64,000 nucleotides of DNA. It comes from Polyangiaceae bacterium (GTDB lineage: Bacteria; Myxococcota_A; Polyangia; Polyangiales; Polyangiaceae). The position numbers and the translations under genes were made by a program. Shown here piece by piece: positions 1 to 8,155 of the stretch; within the stretch, counting starts at the first letter, position 1, and each line of letters opens with the position of its first letter. Location: contig JADJRH010000001.1 of the NCBI GenBank assembly GCA_016712345.1, forward strand, positions 558,001 through 622,000, in the 5' to 3' direction. The notes below the pieces were generated by a model, which searched no databases, had not been told where the DNA came from, and was given only the letters and a program-made list of their open reading frames with translations.

Positions 1-971
1 TTTCCCGAGCCGCCTGAAAGCGCGTTTGGGTCAAATCCGGGTTTGGAGTACATTCCTAGAATGCGACCTGTGCGCACATCAACAGCCACAACGCCGCCCG
101 CCAATTCACCGCGAAACGCGGCATCCATGGCCTTTACGAGATCAATATCAATCGTGAGCCGCAGATCGCGGCCGGGAATGGGATCGACCTTGCGCGGCTC
201 TTCAATAATTTCATCACCGCCCGAGCGCCGTCGACCGCGCGCATCGACAAGCACTTTTTCCCAGCCGCGCGTGCCACGCAGATAACTTTCCCACGCGCGC
301 TCGATCCCAGTGATGCCGATGCGATCGCCTTCGATGTACCCCGACGATTGAAGCGCCGCGAGCTTTTCCGCATCGACCTCGGCCATGTACCCAAGCAGGT
401 GCGCGCCGATCTCTTCGTTTGGATAAAAGCGCACCGGCACCGAAACAACCGCAACGCCCGGCATCTCCGCTTCGTGCGTTTTGAGGTTGGCCATCACATC
501 GCGCGAAATGTCTTCTTTCAGCAGGATCTGCTGATCTTTTCGAGGGCCGTCGGACGCGCGAATGTCGTTGAGACGCTGCTCCAAACGCGCGCGCTCATCT
601 TCACCGATCCCCAAAAATCCAACGAGTTTTGTCCAACAGGTGCGCTTGGGAGCTTTGCCCGCCTCTTCGACCTCGGGCACGCAGGTCGCACCCATCTCCA
701 GCCGTTTCGGCACGACATACAGGTTGTGAGAAGGCCTGCTGCGCGCGAGCACCTTTCCATTTCGATCAAGGATTTGACCGCGCGTTGTCGCGAGCGTGAT
801 GCGCCGAATAATATTTTCACGCGCGATCGCTCGGTATTCTTCGCCGTCGAGAATTTGCAGCGAAAAGAGCCTCACGATGAGCCCGACGAAGCAGAGCACC
901 ATGAAGAGCCCGATCCACCGAAACCGCTTGCGGAACTCGGTGGTATCGGAGCGCCTAACAAGCATACTCAT
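1..971 (-). CDS. mrdA: Penicillin-binding protein 2, N-terminal part (cut by window edge)
   Basis: PBP2 is the monofunctional transpeptidase that crosslinks peptidoglycan during cell elongation, working with RodA and the MreBCD scaffold at the inner membrane. The visible ~323 residues begin with a short basic cytoplasmic segment, then a single membrane anchor at about residues 17-38 (WIGLFMVLCFVGLIVRLF). The class B PBP pedestal start follows, with the motif TRGQILDRNGKVLARS. The tail VVAVDVRTGRILGMYSKPGFDPN leads into the transpeptidase domain; the catalytic SxxK lies outside the window. The ATG at 971 overlaps the mreD stop (ATGA at 971-968), so translation is probably coupled. A second in-frame ATG lies two codons later. 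No frame lesion is visible. Identity is secure from motifs and mreCD context. Confidence 0.93.
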   Translation of the reverse strand, partial: MSMLVRRSDTTEFRKRFRWIGLFMVLCFVGLIVRLFSLQILDGEEYRAIARENIIRRITLATTRGQILDRNGKVLARSRPSHNLYVVPKRLEMGATCVPEVEEAGKAPKRTCWTKLVGFLGIGEDERARLEQRLNDIRASDGPRKDQQILLKEDISRDVMANLKTHEAEMPGVAVVSVPVRFYPNEEIGAHLLGYMAEVDAEKLAALQSSGYIEGDRIGITGIERAWESYLRGTRGWEKVLVDARGRRRSGGDEIIEEPRKVDPIPGRDLRLTIDIDLVKAMDAAFRGELAGGVVAVDVRTGRILGMYSKPGFDPNALSGGSG

Positions 972-1498
972 CGAGCACCTCCTTCACCGGGTCGTGGCTG
1001 ATTCACCGTGGTGGCCGCGTGTACACGTTCGGCAAGATTGAACACAAGCGGCGCAAAAATGGCCGTTGAAATGGCGTGCGGCAACACAAGGTACGCAAGC
1101 GCGCGCGGCCTCGCCGGATCGTTTCCGAAGATCACCGTGAGCACCACAATGAGTACACCTTCAACCAGACCAAACCCAAAGGCGAGCGCCAATTTTGTTA
1201 AAAACGTTTGAGCTGCAAGACGCACTCCCGCGCCGCGCGACACCACAAACGTTGCCACTGTGATGAACGTAAAAAGCCCCACCGGAGCCGCCGCAAACAC
1301 ATCGATCAGGTACCCGAGAAGAAACGCCAGCGCGGCGCCGCGACCGATGGAGTACTCGTGTACACCCATGAAAACGACGAGCGGCAAAAGCAGGCTCGGT
1401 GTTGCTCCCGGAATGTGAAGCGGCCCCACCAGCCGAAACAAGTTTGACTGGATAATTAAGAGACCGATTCCGAGCGCTAAGAAGGCCGAGTTTCGCAC
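968..1498 (-). CDS. mreD: Rod-shape determining protein MreD
   Basis: Small polytopic inner-membrane protein of the elongasome, joining MreC and the RodA/PBP2 synthase. It is 176 residues with about five hydrophobic segments, for example LALGIGLLIIQSNLF at the N terminus, LLLPLVVFMGV and AALAFLLGYLIDVFAAAPVG; the last carries the G-x-xxD-xxxxxPxG pattern typical of MreD. Sequence conservation in this family is low, so the call leans on topology, length and position between mreC (9 bp gap) and mrdA (4-bp overlap). The short C-terminal tail is polar and Pro/Gly rich. The start ATG at 1498 gives a normal family length. Confidence 0.9.
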   Translation of the reverse strand: MRNSAFLALGIGLLIIQSNLFRLVGPLHIPGATPSLLLPLVVFMGVHEYSIGRGAALAFLLGYLIDVFAAAPVGLFTFITVATFVVSRGAGVRLAAQTFLTKLALAFGFGLVEGVLIVVLTVIFGNDPARPRALAYLVLPHAISTAIFAPLVFNLAERVHAATTVNQPRPGEGGAR

Positions 1499-1507
1499 TG
1501 GGGCCTC

Positions 1508-2383
1508 CTATTTTTTGGGAGCACCCGGCGGCGCATCTTTTGACGCCCGCGGCTCATCGGGTTGGGCGCTCGTCAAGATGATGACCTCTTCGAGCCTTGA
1601 AAAATCAACAGCGGGTGCGGCCACTACCTCTTGGTAAATGCCGAAGTCGCGTTTGATCACCTGCGTCACGATCCCAATGCGGATGTTCTTTGGAAAGCTG
1701 CGCCCGACACCGCTCGTCACGAGCAAGTCACCCACTTCCACTTCGTCGGTACGCTGCACGTATTCAACTTTGCATGTGTACTTTTTGTCGTCGCCGCTTC
1801 CCCGCACAAATGCGCGCGCCCCGGTGCGTTGAACCACCGCGTCCACCGAAGCTCCCGCATCGACAACCAGGCGAACGTCAACCGTGTCACCCGCGCCTTT
1901 GATCGTGGTGCCCACCACCCCGTCGGCTGACAAAACAGGCAAATTGGGGCCCACGTTGCGCGCGTCTTTGTCGAGCGTCACACGCGCCACGCGGAAAAAA
2001 TCGTTGGTGCTTTTGCCGATCACCTGAGCGCTCACCGCGTCGGTGCGCGCGTTGGCCTTCATGTCGAGCAGCCTTCGCAGGCGCCTATTTTCTTCTTCGA
2101 GCGTTTCGAGCCGGCGAACGCGTTCTTTAAGACGCGCGTTTTGCGAAAGAAGCGACGCGTTGTCTTCTTTCACGTCCACCAAATAGATGTAGTCGCCCCA
2201 AATGTTTGAAACGCCGCGCGCCAACATCGCCGCCGCGTGCTGCACCGGCGACGCGATTTGAACGATGATTTTATCGGGCGCCGAAGCCTGTTTTGGATCG
2301 CGCATGCTCGCTCGCAGAAACCAAAACGGCACCGCGAGTGCGAGCAGCACAATCAGAATGTCTCGGTAGCGTTTGAATTGCAT
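1508..2383 (-). CDS. mreC: Rod-shape determining protein MreC
   Basis: Bitopic elongasome scaffold whose periplasmic beta domain binds and activates PBP2. It is 291 residues: a short cytoplasmic start, a transmembrane helix at about residues 8-25 (ILIVLLALAVPFWFL), a coiled coil rich in Leu/Glu/Arg at about 75-110 (NARLKERVRRLETLEEENRRL, read in part), then a beta-rich MreC domain with motifs such as VIGKSTNDFFRVARVTLDKD and DLLVTSGVGRSFPKNIRIGIV. A strong ribosome binding site (GGAGGT, 6 nt before ATG 2383) supports the start. In most bacteria mreC directly follows mreB; here mreB lies 7.6 kb upstream and a gene on the opposite strand intervenes, so mreCD-mrdA must have its own promoter in 2384-2533. 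Confidence 0.93.
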   Translation of the reverse strand: MQFKRYRDILIVLLALAVPFWFLRASMRDPKQASAPDKIIVQIASPVQHAAAMLARGVSNIWGDYIYLVDVKEDNASLLSQNARLKERVRRLETLEEENRRLRRLLDMKANARTDAVSAQVIGKSTNDFFRVARVTLDKDARNVGPNLPVLSADGVVGTTIKGAGDTVDVRLVVDAGASVDAVVQRTGARAFVRGSGDDKKYTCKVEYVQRTDEVEVGDLLVTSGVGRSFPKNIRIGIVTQVIKRDFGIYQEVVAAPAVDFSRLEEVIILTSAQPDEPRASKDAPPGAPKK

Positions 2384-2533
2384 CGGCTACCTCCAGGCCG
2401 CACCAAACCATCGTTCACAACCTCGGTGCCAAGCGGCTCCGCGGTACCGGCCCCATGGCCGAGTCTGCTTCTTTGCCGATGAAGCGCCGGCCGGCAAGAA
2501 AAAGGAGCCGATTTGATGTAATCTCTGAGGGCA

Positions 2534-3118
2534 ATGGGCTTTGCGCTCCAAGAACCCTACGTTTCTTACGCGGAATATCTCGCGCTCGAAGAAGAGAGCC
2601 CCACCAAACACGAGTGGTTTGACGGCGAGATCTTCGACATGTCCGGCAGCACACCACCGCATTCGCGCCTCGCGACAGCCGTTGCATCGAGCCTCACCCT
2701 GCAACTCAAGGGCAAGCGGTGCAGCGTCTTCAACTCCGATCTCCGGGTTCGCATCGGACAAACGGGCCTCGCCACATACCCCGACGTGAGCGTTGTGTGC
2801 ACCAAGCTTGAGGTCGACGCCGAAGACGCAAACGCAGCCACCAATCCAACGTTGCTCGTTGAAGTGCTTTCAGACTCTTCCGAGGCGTACGATCGCGGTA
2901 AAAAGTTTGGCCATTACAGGCGCATTCCGTCGCTTCAAGAATACGTATTGATCAGCCAACACACCCCGCTGATTGAAGTGTTTCGAAAAAATGAAAGCGG
3001 CCGGTGGGAGCTAATGAGTGAAGCGCGCTCCGGTGAAACAGCACCGCTTGAAAGTGTGGGCGCTGTTCTCAATGTGGATGAAGTGTACACAGATCCGCTC
3101 GCAGAACCCGCGCAATAA
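2534..3118 (+). CDS. Uma2 family (DUF820) putative endonuclease
   Basis: A 194-residue protein of the Uma2 family, predicted PD-(D/E)xK nuclease-fold proteins common in Cyanobacteria and Myxococcota; biological role unknown. Family features seen: an N-terminal YVSYAEYLALEEESPTKHEWFDG, the 'kYEyidGei' signature of Uma2; HSRLATAVASSLTLQL; then YPDVSVVC (the catalytic PD) and LLVEVLSDSSEAYDRGKKFGHYR (the ExxS...D...K segment), ending with QEYVLISQ. All key residues appear intact. It stands alone on the plus strand inside an otherwise minus-strand region, convergent with the propeller gene and divergent from mreC. A GAGGG sequence just before the ATG is a usable but close-spaced binding site. Family call is firm; function is not. 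Confidence 0.88.
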   Translation: MGFALQEPYVSYAEYLALEEESPTKHEWFDGEIFDMSGSTPPHSRLATAVASSLTLQLKGKRCSVFNSDLRVRIGQTGLATYPDVSVVCTKLEVDAEDANAATNPTLLVEVLSDSSEAYDRGKKFGHYRRIPSLQEYVLISQHTPLIEVFRKNESGRWELMSEARSGETAPLESVGAVLNVDEVYTDPLAEPAQ

Positions 3119-3181
3119 TCATTAAAAAGCTCACTTTATAGGCGAGGAATCGGGTGGAACTCGTTATCGATTGAGCCTTTT

Positions 3182-6100
3182 TTATTGGAGCGCCTTTTTC
3201 TTAAAATTGAAGCCGCGCGTCTTTGAAGAATCGGCCTTTTGAAAAGGCAGGTTGGGCATTTGAGTGAGTTCTTCAACCAAACGCTCAAGCTTTAATGCCG
3301 GGTCGTCGGACGCAAGCGCGTCGCGCATTAATGGAATGGCCCATTGGTGGCCCGCTTTTGTGGTTTGTAAAAACCCAAACATCACGAGACGCCGCAATAT
3401 CGACTCCACAACCGAGAGTGGAATAACAAACCCCGTTTTCTCCTCAAGCAATGAAAGAGCGTCGTTGGTGAGAAATGGGGCCGAATCACCTTTGGCGCCG
3501 TCTTCAACATCGGCATAAGCCAATATGCGAGTAAGTTTGCTTTTGGCGCTTTCAAGCGGATTGCCGTTGCCTGAATCGCGCTCGCTTGTATTGTTTTCAA
3601 AAATGGCGCGCAATGCGCCCAATATCTCTTCGCTATGTTCTGTCTCTGCGACGATCTTTTCATCAATCGTCAGATCTCCACCGCGCACGTTGCCAAGCAG
3701 GGCCTTGCAATACGTTTGAACAATGCTCGGGTAGCCCGCCGACTTTTCAACAACGCGCTCGGCAAGCGACTCAGGTTCATAACGAACGCCGAGTTTTGCC
3801 ATTGGAACGGTCGCCAGTTCAAACGCTTCGTCATTGGTTAAAGGCTCAAGCGTTTCAACCTCGGCAAAGTTATAAAGCGGCGAGGACTGGTCGAGTGTTT
3901 GCTCATATAGGTGCAAAAAGCCGACGAGCACGAAGGAGCAATGCCCTTCACGCTGCAACGCTCGCATTGCATTAAAAAGTTTATGGCCGTTTTGAGCGTC
4001 GGCCGATAACAGCGCATCCACTTCGTCGAGAAGGACAATCCCTTTTCGATCGGCCGAATAACGCTCCGACAAAAGCTCAATAAACAAATCTGCGTCGTTT
4101 ATGCCCTGCGGGAGTTTTTGAGCAGTGCGCCCGGCTTTTTTATCAATGGCAGTGGCAGCGCGAAAAAACATGCGGCCCACACGCCCTGCGTCGACAATGC
4201 CGAGAAGATCCAGAAACACCACTTCAAGATCGGGGCGCCGCTCTTCAATTTCAAACTGAAGGCGAGTTAAAAACGATGTTTTTCCTATACGTCGCGGCCC
4301 CACAACCACGCGCGGCATCACTCCGCCTTGCATCGTTTCTTCAAGCAGGCGCCTTCGCCCAAAAAACATGGAACGCTCTCGCACTTCACCCGATGAGATA
4401 TAAGGTGATTGAAGTCCCAACCGATAGGTAATGAAAAGGCCCGCGAGCGCTTCATTGGGGTTGGCATTAAAAACAAGCTCGCGCAATTGATCGTGCCCCA
4501 ATGCCAAACTCGGCGCATTGTGGGGTCTTAGTTCTTCGGCAATAGGATCGCGAGCCGACAACAAAAGTACCGGGCTGCCCGGCGTGTGCCCCACCGCGTT
4601 GATTGCCGAGGCAAGCGTTTCACGGAATTGGGCATCGTTATCGCGTTGAATGTTCTTTGCGTCAATGCCCACCAACGCCAGCGTTTTATTGGCCAAAGAG
4701 GGCGGATAACTCAGTTTGGTGGGCAAAATGTACACATGATTCGGTTGCTGAAACTCGGGCGGCAATGGCAACGTTTGGGCCCCGAGAAGTTTTGCAAACA
4801 ATAACATAAACCGCTCCGATGCGGGTGTCCCGGTGGCCACCTGCTCGGCAAAATCGGCTCGTTCTAAAGGCAAACTGAGCCGCCCAAGCGCCGTTTTTAG
4901 ATATTCTTTATAAGGACCGTATGTGCCGAAAATCAATGAAACGAACGGCGAAAACGGTTTGCCCCCCAAATCAAGTTTATCAGGCGTGAGCGGTATTTTG
5001 CGCAATGCTCCCGGTTTTGATTTTTGAACGGAATAGGCGAGAAGCCAGCGCGCGAGGCGGGGATAAAGGTACTTAAATGCCGGTATGTAAATCGCCAAAA
5101 GTATTAAGATCGCAGCGGCGATTTTAATAAACTCCCACACAGGTGATTGTTCGGAGCCGTTGGTTTGCAATCGCGTGTCGGGAATAAACACTCGGCCGGC
5201 GGCAAGCTTCGAGCCGGCGGCAACCATTAAGTTTCCGTTTGCGGTGAATGCCAAATTGAGGCTGTCACCCACCGGAACGCCGTCTTGCGGGCCCAATTGA
5301 TAGACCCACGCCGGCTCTTTACCGGAGGGTGGTCGATAACCGATCACAAGGGGAGAAACGTCGCCGAGCTTTTCAGTGCTCATCCATAACGTTCCGGCGG
5401 TGTCTGGGGCCACGGCCAAGTCGCGAATGGGTAATGGAGGAAGGCGATTGTCGCCTGTTTCGCGAACAATGGCGCCGCCGTCAACGAATGAAAAAAGCCC
5501 TGCCGAAGTGGCTATCCAATAAACATTGGTGTTGCCTGTTTGGTGTCCGGCGCGAAGCGCAAAAGAATGCACTTTTGCTTTTTCGAAAGCGCTTCGCCCA
5601 TTGTCGGCCACCTGCAATTCAATTGTTTCACCGCTGCGATTGAGCTTAAAAAGACGCGTTTTCGCGCGACGTTTGGCAAGTTCTGGGTTGGCAAAACGTT
5701 TTGAATCAATGGCATTGTACGCGATCAACGTTGTGCCGTTTTCAAACGCCGATATGGCATTGACGGGGCCGGTTGGACGCTCATTCCAATTGGGCTTTGA
5801 TACAACTTCGATAGAAGAAATGTCATTACCCGACCCAACGGCTTTCACTTTGGCGGGCCCCGCGGAGGTGCCAATCCACACTTCTTGATTGCCACTTCCG
5901 GGCACCACCGACAACGCGGTGATATTGGATGAAGGCAGTCCATTTGATGTATTGAGTTGAATTGCTTTGTCGCCCCAAACCCCAGGAACAGATGAGTTGG
6001 CCGCCGGCGCTTTGTTATGAAGAAGCCACAAACCTGTGAGAGCCGATCCGGCCCATTGCCAATTGCCCGGGCCTTGGGCAATGACTGAAAGCAATCGATC

Positions 6101-8155
6101 TTCGGTGGCTCGAACGCATTGAACAGCGTCTGACTCTGCTTCGATTGTGCAGAGCTGAGTTGAGGACGCGACCGATACTTTATTGCCGTGCGGAATAATG
6201 GACGGCGAAAGAGAAGAAAAGCAGGTGAGATCGCCGGCCATTTCAGGCGATTTGCTCCCAATAAACAGACGGCATGTGCCCTTGTCGGTGTTAATCCAAA
6301 GGCCGCCCAGTTGGTCATACGCCAATGCGTTGATGTTATTGTCAACCAAACCGTCGGAAACGTCGAGACGCGCTGTTGTGAGCGCATTGGAATCGTACCG
6401 GACAATTCCACGCGGGGTGCCAAACCAGGTTGCACCGCCGGGTTCTTGAGCAATGGACCAAACGCTCGATTGAGCCAAGTCTCCCGAGGGGTCAAAACCT
6501 TGAAGTTTTCCCTCTGAGTTTATTTGATAAACGCCGTCGGCGGTTCCAACCCACGTTTCCCCCTGATTGGAGCCGGGAACAACGGTGTGTACTTTTGAAA
6601 CCAGCGGGAACGGAAATGGCGCGTCTTCCCACTTTCGTTTGTTTTGATTGAGTTGCAAAAGCCCGCCGTTGGATGCGGCACGCCAGACGGCGCCGCCGGG
6701 CCCCAAACCCAATGAACTGGGACCGGCTTCGTTATCGTTGGGGGTGTTAAGCTTTTTAACGTTTTCACCGGGAAACGTAATCAATGCATTTTCATCACGA
6801 CCCGAAACAACAAGGCCCAGCGAAGGAATCCAAAGCATATTCGAAATCAATCGAATCGGCGGATATCCAATGCTTTTTTTATTGATATTTCCGTTTGATT
6901 CAACCAGTGAAATCCAGTCACCGCCGACAAACGTGCCCTCTTCATTGTGAGCGAATGAAACAACATATTGAGAAGGCAAACCCGTTCTGACATTGAGCGA
7001 AACGAGACGATCTTGTTGCAATGAGAGCAACAAAGCCCCGTTACGTGTCGATCCAATCCACACTTGATCGTTATGAGCGGATATGGTTCGAACCATTCCC
7101 GTTCGCAAAAATGAACGATTCGGTTCGACCAGGGTGTTTTGGTCGGCTGTTGAAAAGCGGACCAAGCCCGAGGTGGTTGCGAGGTATAAAACCTTCCCAT
7201 TCGCCTCAATGCTTCGCACATCCAATGATGTGATGCCGGGCAATCGATCCCATGTTTGAAACGTCTTCGTCTCAATATCGCGTCGAGCCAAACCCTTTTC
7301 GGTGCCAATCCAAAGATTGCCAACGTCGTCTTGTTTAATGGCAAACACGAGCGCGTTGAGGACAGGATCGTTTGAAGGTGCGGCGCATTTTTCGTTATCA
7401 AAAGAGCATAAAACAACACCCTCTCCGGTGCCCAACAGCAGCCCTTCGGCGGTTGAATGAATGGCCGTTATTGCGGCGCCGGACAATCCGCTTTGTTTAT
7501 CAAAACAGCGCCCTGTTTGACCATTCACGGGGTTTAGCTCACAAGCGGTTCTGCCACCCAGCCAAACATGTGTTTCGTCGGCGACGAAGATTGAAAACAA
7601 ATCGGGCGGAGCTTTGCCGAGAACCGGTACCAGTTGGTTATTGGAAACGCGGAGAATGCCCTTTTCTGAAGCGATCCATATATCGCCCGAGGGTCCGATG
7701 AACGGCCCAGTTACGGCGGCGGAAGCCAACTCTTTTGGATCAAAATTGGTGAGTGTACCCGTGGTAGAGTCGAGGCAAAAAAGACGGTGATTGGATAACC
7801 ACCAGACGCGACCCTGTGGATCGGTTTTAATGCTTGTGATCCAATCGCTCGGCAGTCCGTCTTTTTGACCAAATATCTGAGCCACACCCTGCTCTGGCCA
7901 ATAATAAACGAGGCCTGCCGGCGTTCCGAGCCAATAACCGCCGTCTTTCACTTTGGCGATATCAAACACCTCCATGGCGTCGGTGTTGAGTTCGGGCGGA
8001 ATCACCACAGAAAGTGGCTGCAATTGGGGCTTTTCAACAATTTTGGCAGGTGCTGCATTATCGGCGCCGCCGCACCCAAGGACGGCGCTTATCCATCCGA
8101 CCAAGCCGAACGACGGCCAACGCTTTAAACGACGGGCCGCGCAATGAACGATCAT
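3182..8155 (-). CDS. Lipoprotein double beta-propeller / TM / STAND-type P-loop NTPase
   Basis: A 1657-residue protein I do not recognise as a named family. The N terminus is a lipoprotein-type signal (basic RRLKRW, hydrophobic GLVGWISAVLGC, Cys28). Then ~950 residues carry about 14 short blades of the 'regulator propeller' type, for example VWIGSTRNG, TWVGTADGVYQI, TWFGTPRGIVRY, YWIATSAGLF. This count fits two seven-bladed propellers. A TM helix follows at ~1005-1027 (IKIAAAILILLAIYIPAF). The C-terminal part has an intact Walker A at ~1283-1293 (VVVGPRRIGKTSF), Walker B at ~1373 (GIVLLDEVDALL), an AGYPSIVQ segment typical of STAND/Orc-like NTPases, and a winged-helix-like end. I chose ATG 8155 over an upstream start at 8215 because it exposes the signal and gives an ATGA overlap with the protease gene. 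Inferred topology: periplasmic sensor, cytosolic NTPase. The gene looks more AT-rich than its surroundings. Confidence 0.75.
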   Translation of the reverse strand: MIVHCAARRLKRWPSFGLVGWISAVLGCGGADNAAPAKIVEKPQLQPLSVVIPPELNTDAMEVFDIAKVKDGGYWLGTPAGLVYYWPEQGVAQIFGQKDGLPSDWITSIKTDPQGRVWWLSNHRLFCLDSTTGTLTNFDPKELASAAVTGPFIGPSGDIWIASEKGILRVSNNQLVPVLGKAPPDLFSIFVADETHVWLGGRTACELNPVNGQTGRCFDKQSGLSGAAITAIHSTAEGLLLGTGEGVVLCSFDNEKCAAPSNDPVLNALVFAIKQDDVGNLWIGTEKGLARRDIETKTFQTWDRLPGITSLDVRSIEANGKVLYLATTSGLVRFSTADQNTLVEPNRSFLRTGMVRTISAHNDQVWIGSTRNGALLLSLQQDRLVSLNVRTGLPSQYVVSFAHNEEGTFVGGDWISLVESNGNINKKSIGYPPIRLISNMLWIPSLGLVVSGRDENALITFPGENVKKLNTPNDNEAGPSSLGLGPGGAVWRAASNGGLLQLNQNKRKWEDAPFPFPLVSKVHTVVPGSNQGETWVGTADGVYQINSEGKLQGFDPSGDLAQSSVWSIAQEPGGATWFGTPRGIVRYDSNALTTARLDVSDGLVDNNINALAYDQLGGLWINTDKGTCRLFIGSKSPEMAGDLTCFSSLSPSIIPHGNKVSVASSTQLCTIEAESDAVQCVRATEDRLLSVIAQGPGNWQWAGSALTGLWLLHNKAPAANSSVPGVWGDKAIQLNTSNGLPSSNITALSVVPGSGNQEVWIGTSAGPAKVKAVGSGNDISSIEVVSKPNWNERPTGPVNAISAFENGTTLIAYNAIDSKRFANPELAKRRAKTRLFKLNRSGETIELQVADNGRSAFEKAKVHSFALRAGHQTGNTNVYWIATSAGLFSFVDGGAIVRETGDNRLPPLPIRDLAVAPDTAGTLWMSTEKLGDVSPLVIGYRPPSGKEPAWVYQLGPQDGVPVGDSLNLAFTANGNLMVAAGSKLAAGRVFIPDTRLQTNGSEQSPVWEFIKIAAAILILLAIYIPAFKYLYPRLARWLLAYSVQKSKPGALRKIPLTPDKLDLGGKPFSPFVSLIFGTYGPYKEYLKTALGRLSLPLERADFAEQVATGTPASERFMLLFAKLLGAQTLPLPPEFQQPNHVYILPTKLSYPPSLANKTLALVGIDAKNIQRDNDAQFRETLASAINAVGHTPGSPVLLLSARDPIAEELRPHNAPSLALGHDQLRELVFNANPNEALAGLFITYRLGLQSPYISSGEVRERSMFFGRRRLLEETMQGGVMPRVVVGPRRIGKTSFLTRLQFEIEERRPDLEVVFLDLLGIVDAGRVGRMFFRAATAIDKKAGRTAQKLPQGINDADLFIELLSERYSADRKGIVLLDEVDALLSADAQNGHKLFNAMRALQREGHCSFVLVGFLHLYEQTLDQSSPLYNFAEVETLEPLTNDEAFELATVPMAKLGVRYEPESLAERVVEKSAGYPSIVQTYCKALLGNVRGGDLTIDEKIVAETEHSEEILGALRAIFENNTSERDSGNGNPLESAKSKLTRILAYADVEDGAKGDSAPFLTNDALSLLEEKTGFVIPLSVVESILRRLVMFGFLQTTKAGHQWAIPLMRDALASDDPALKLERLVEELTQMPNLPFQKADSSKTRGFNFKKKALQ

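Noticed and set aside
3119..3181. Bidirectional terminator between Uma2 and the propeller gene
   Set aside because: AAAAAGCTCA and TGAGCCTTTTTT could pair but with a loop above 40 nt and a bulge, too weak to call.
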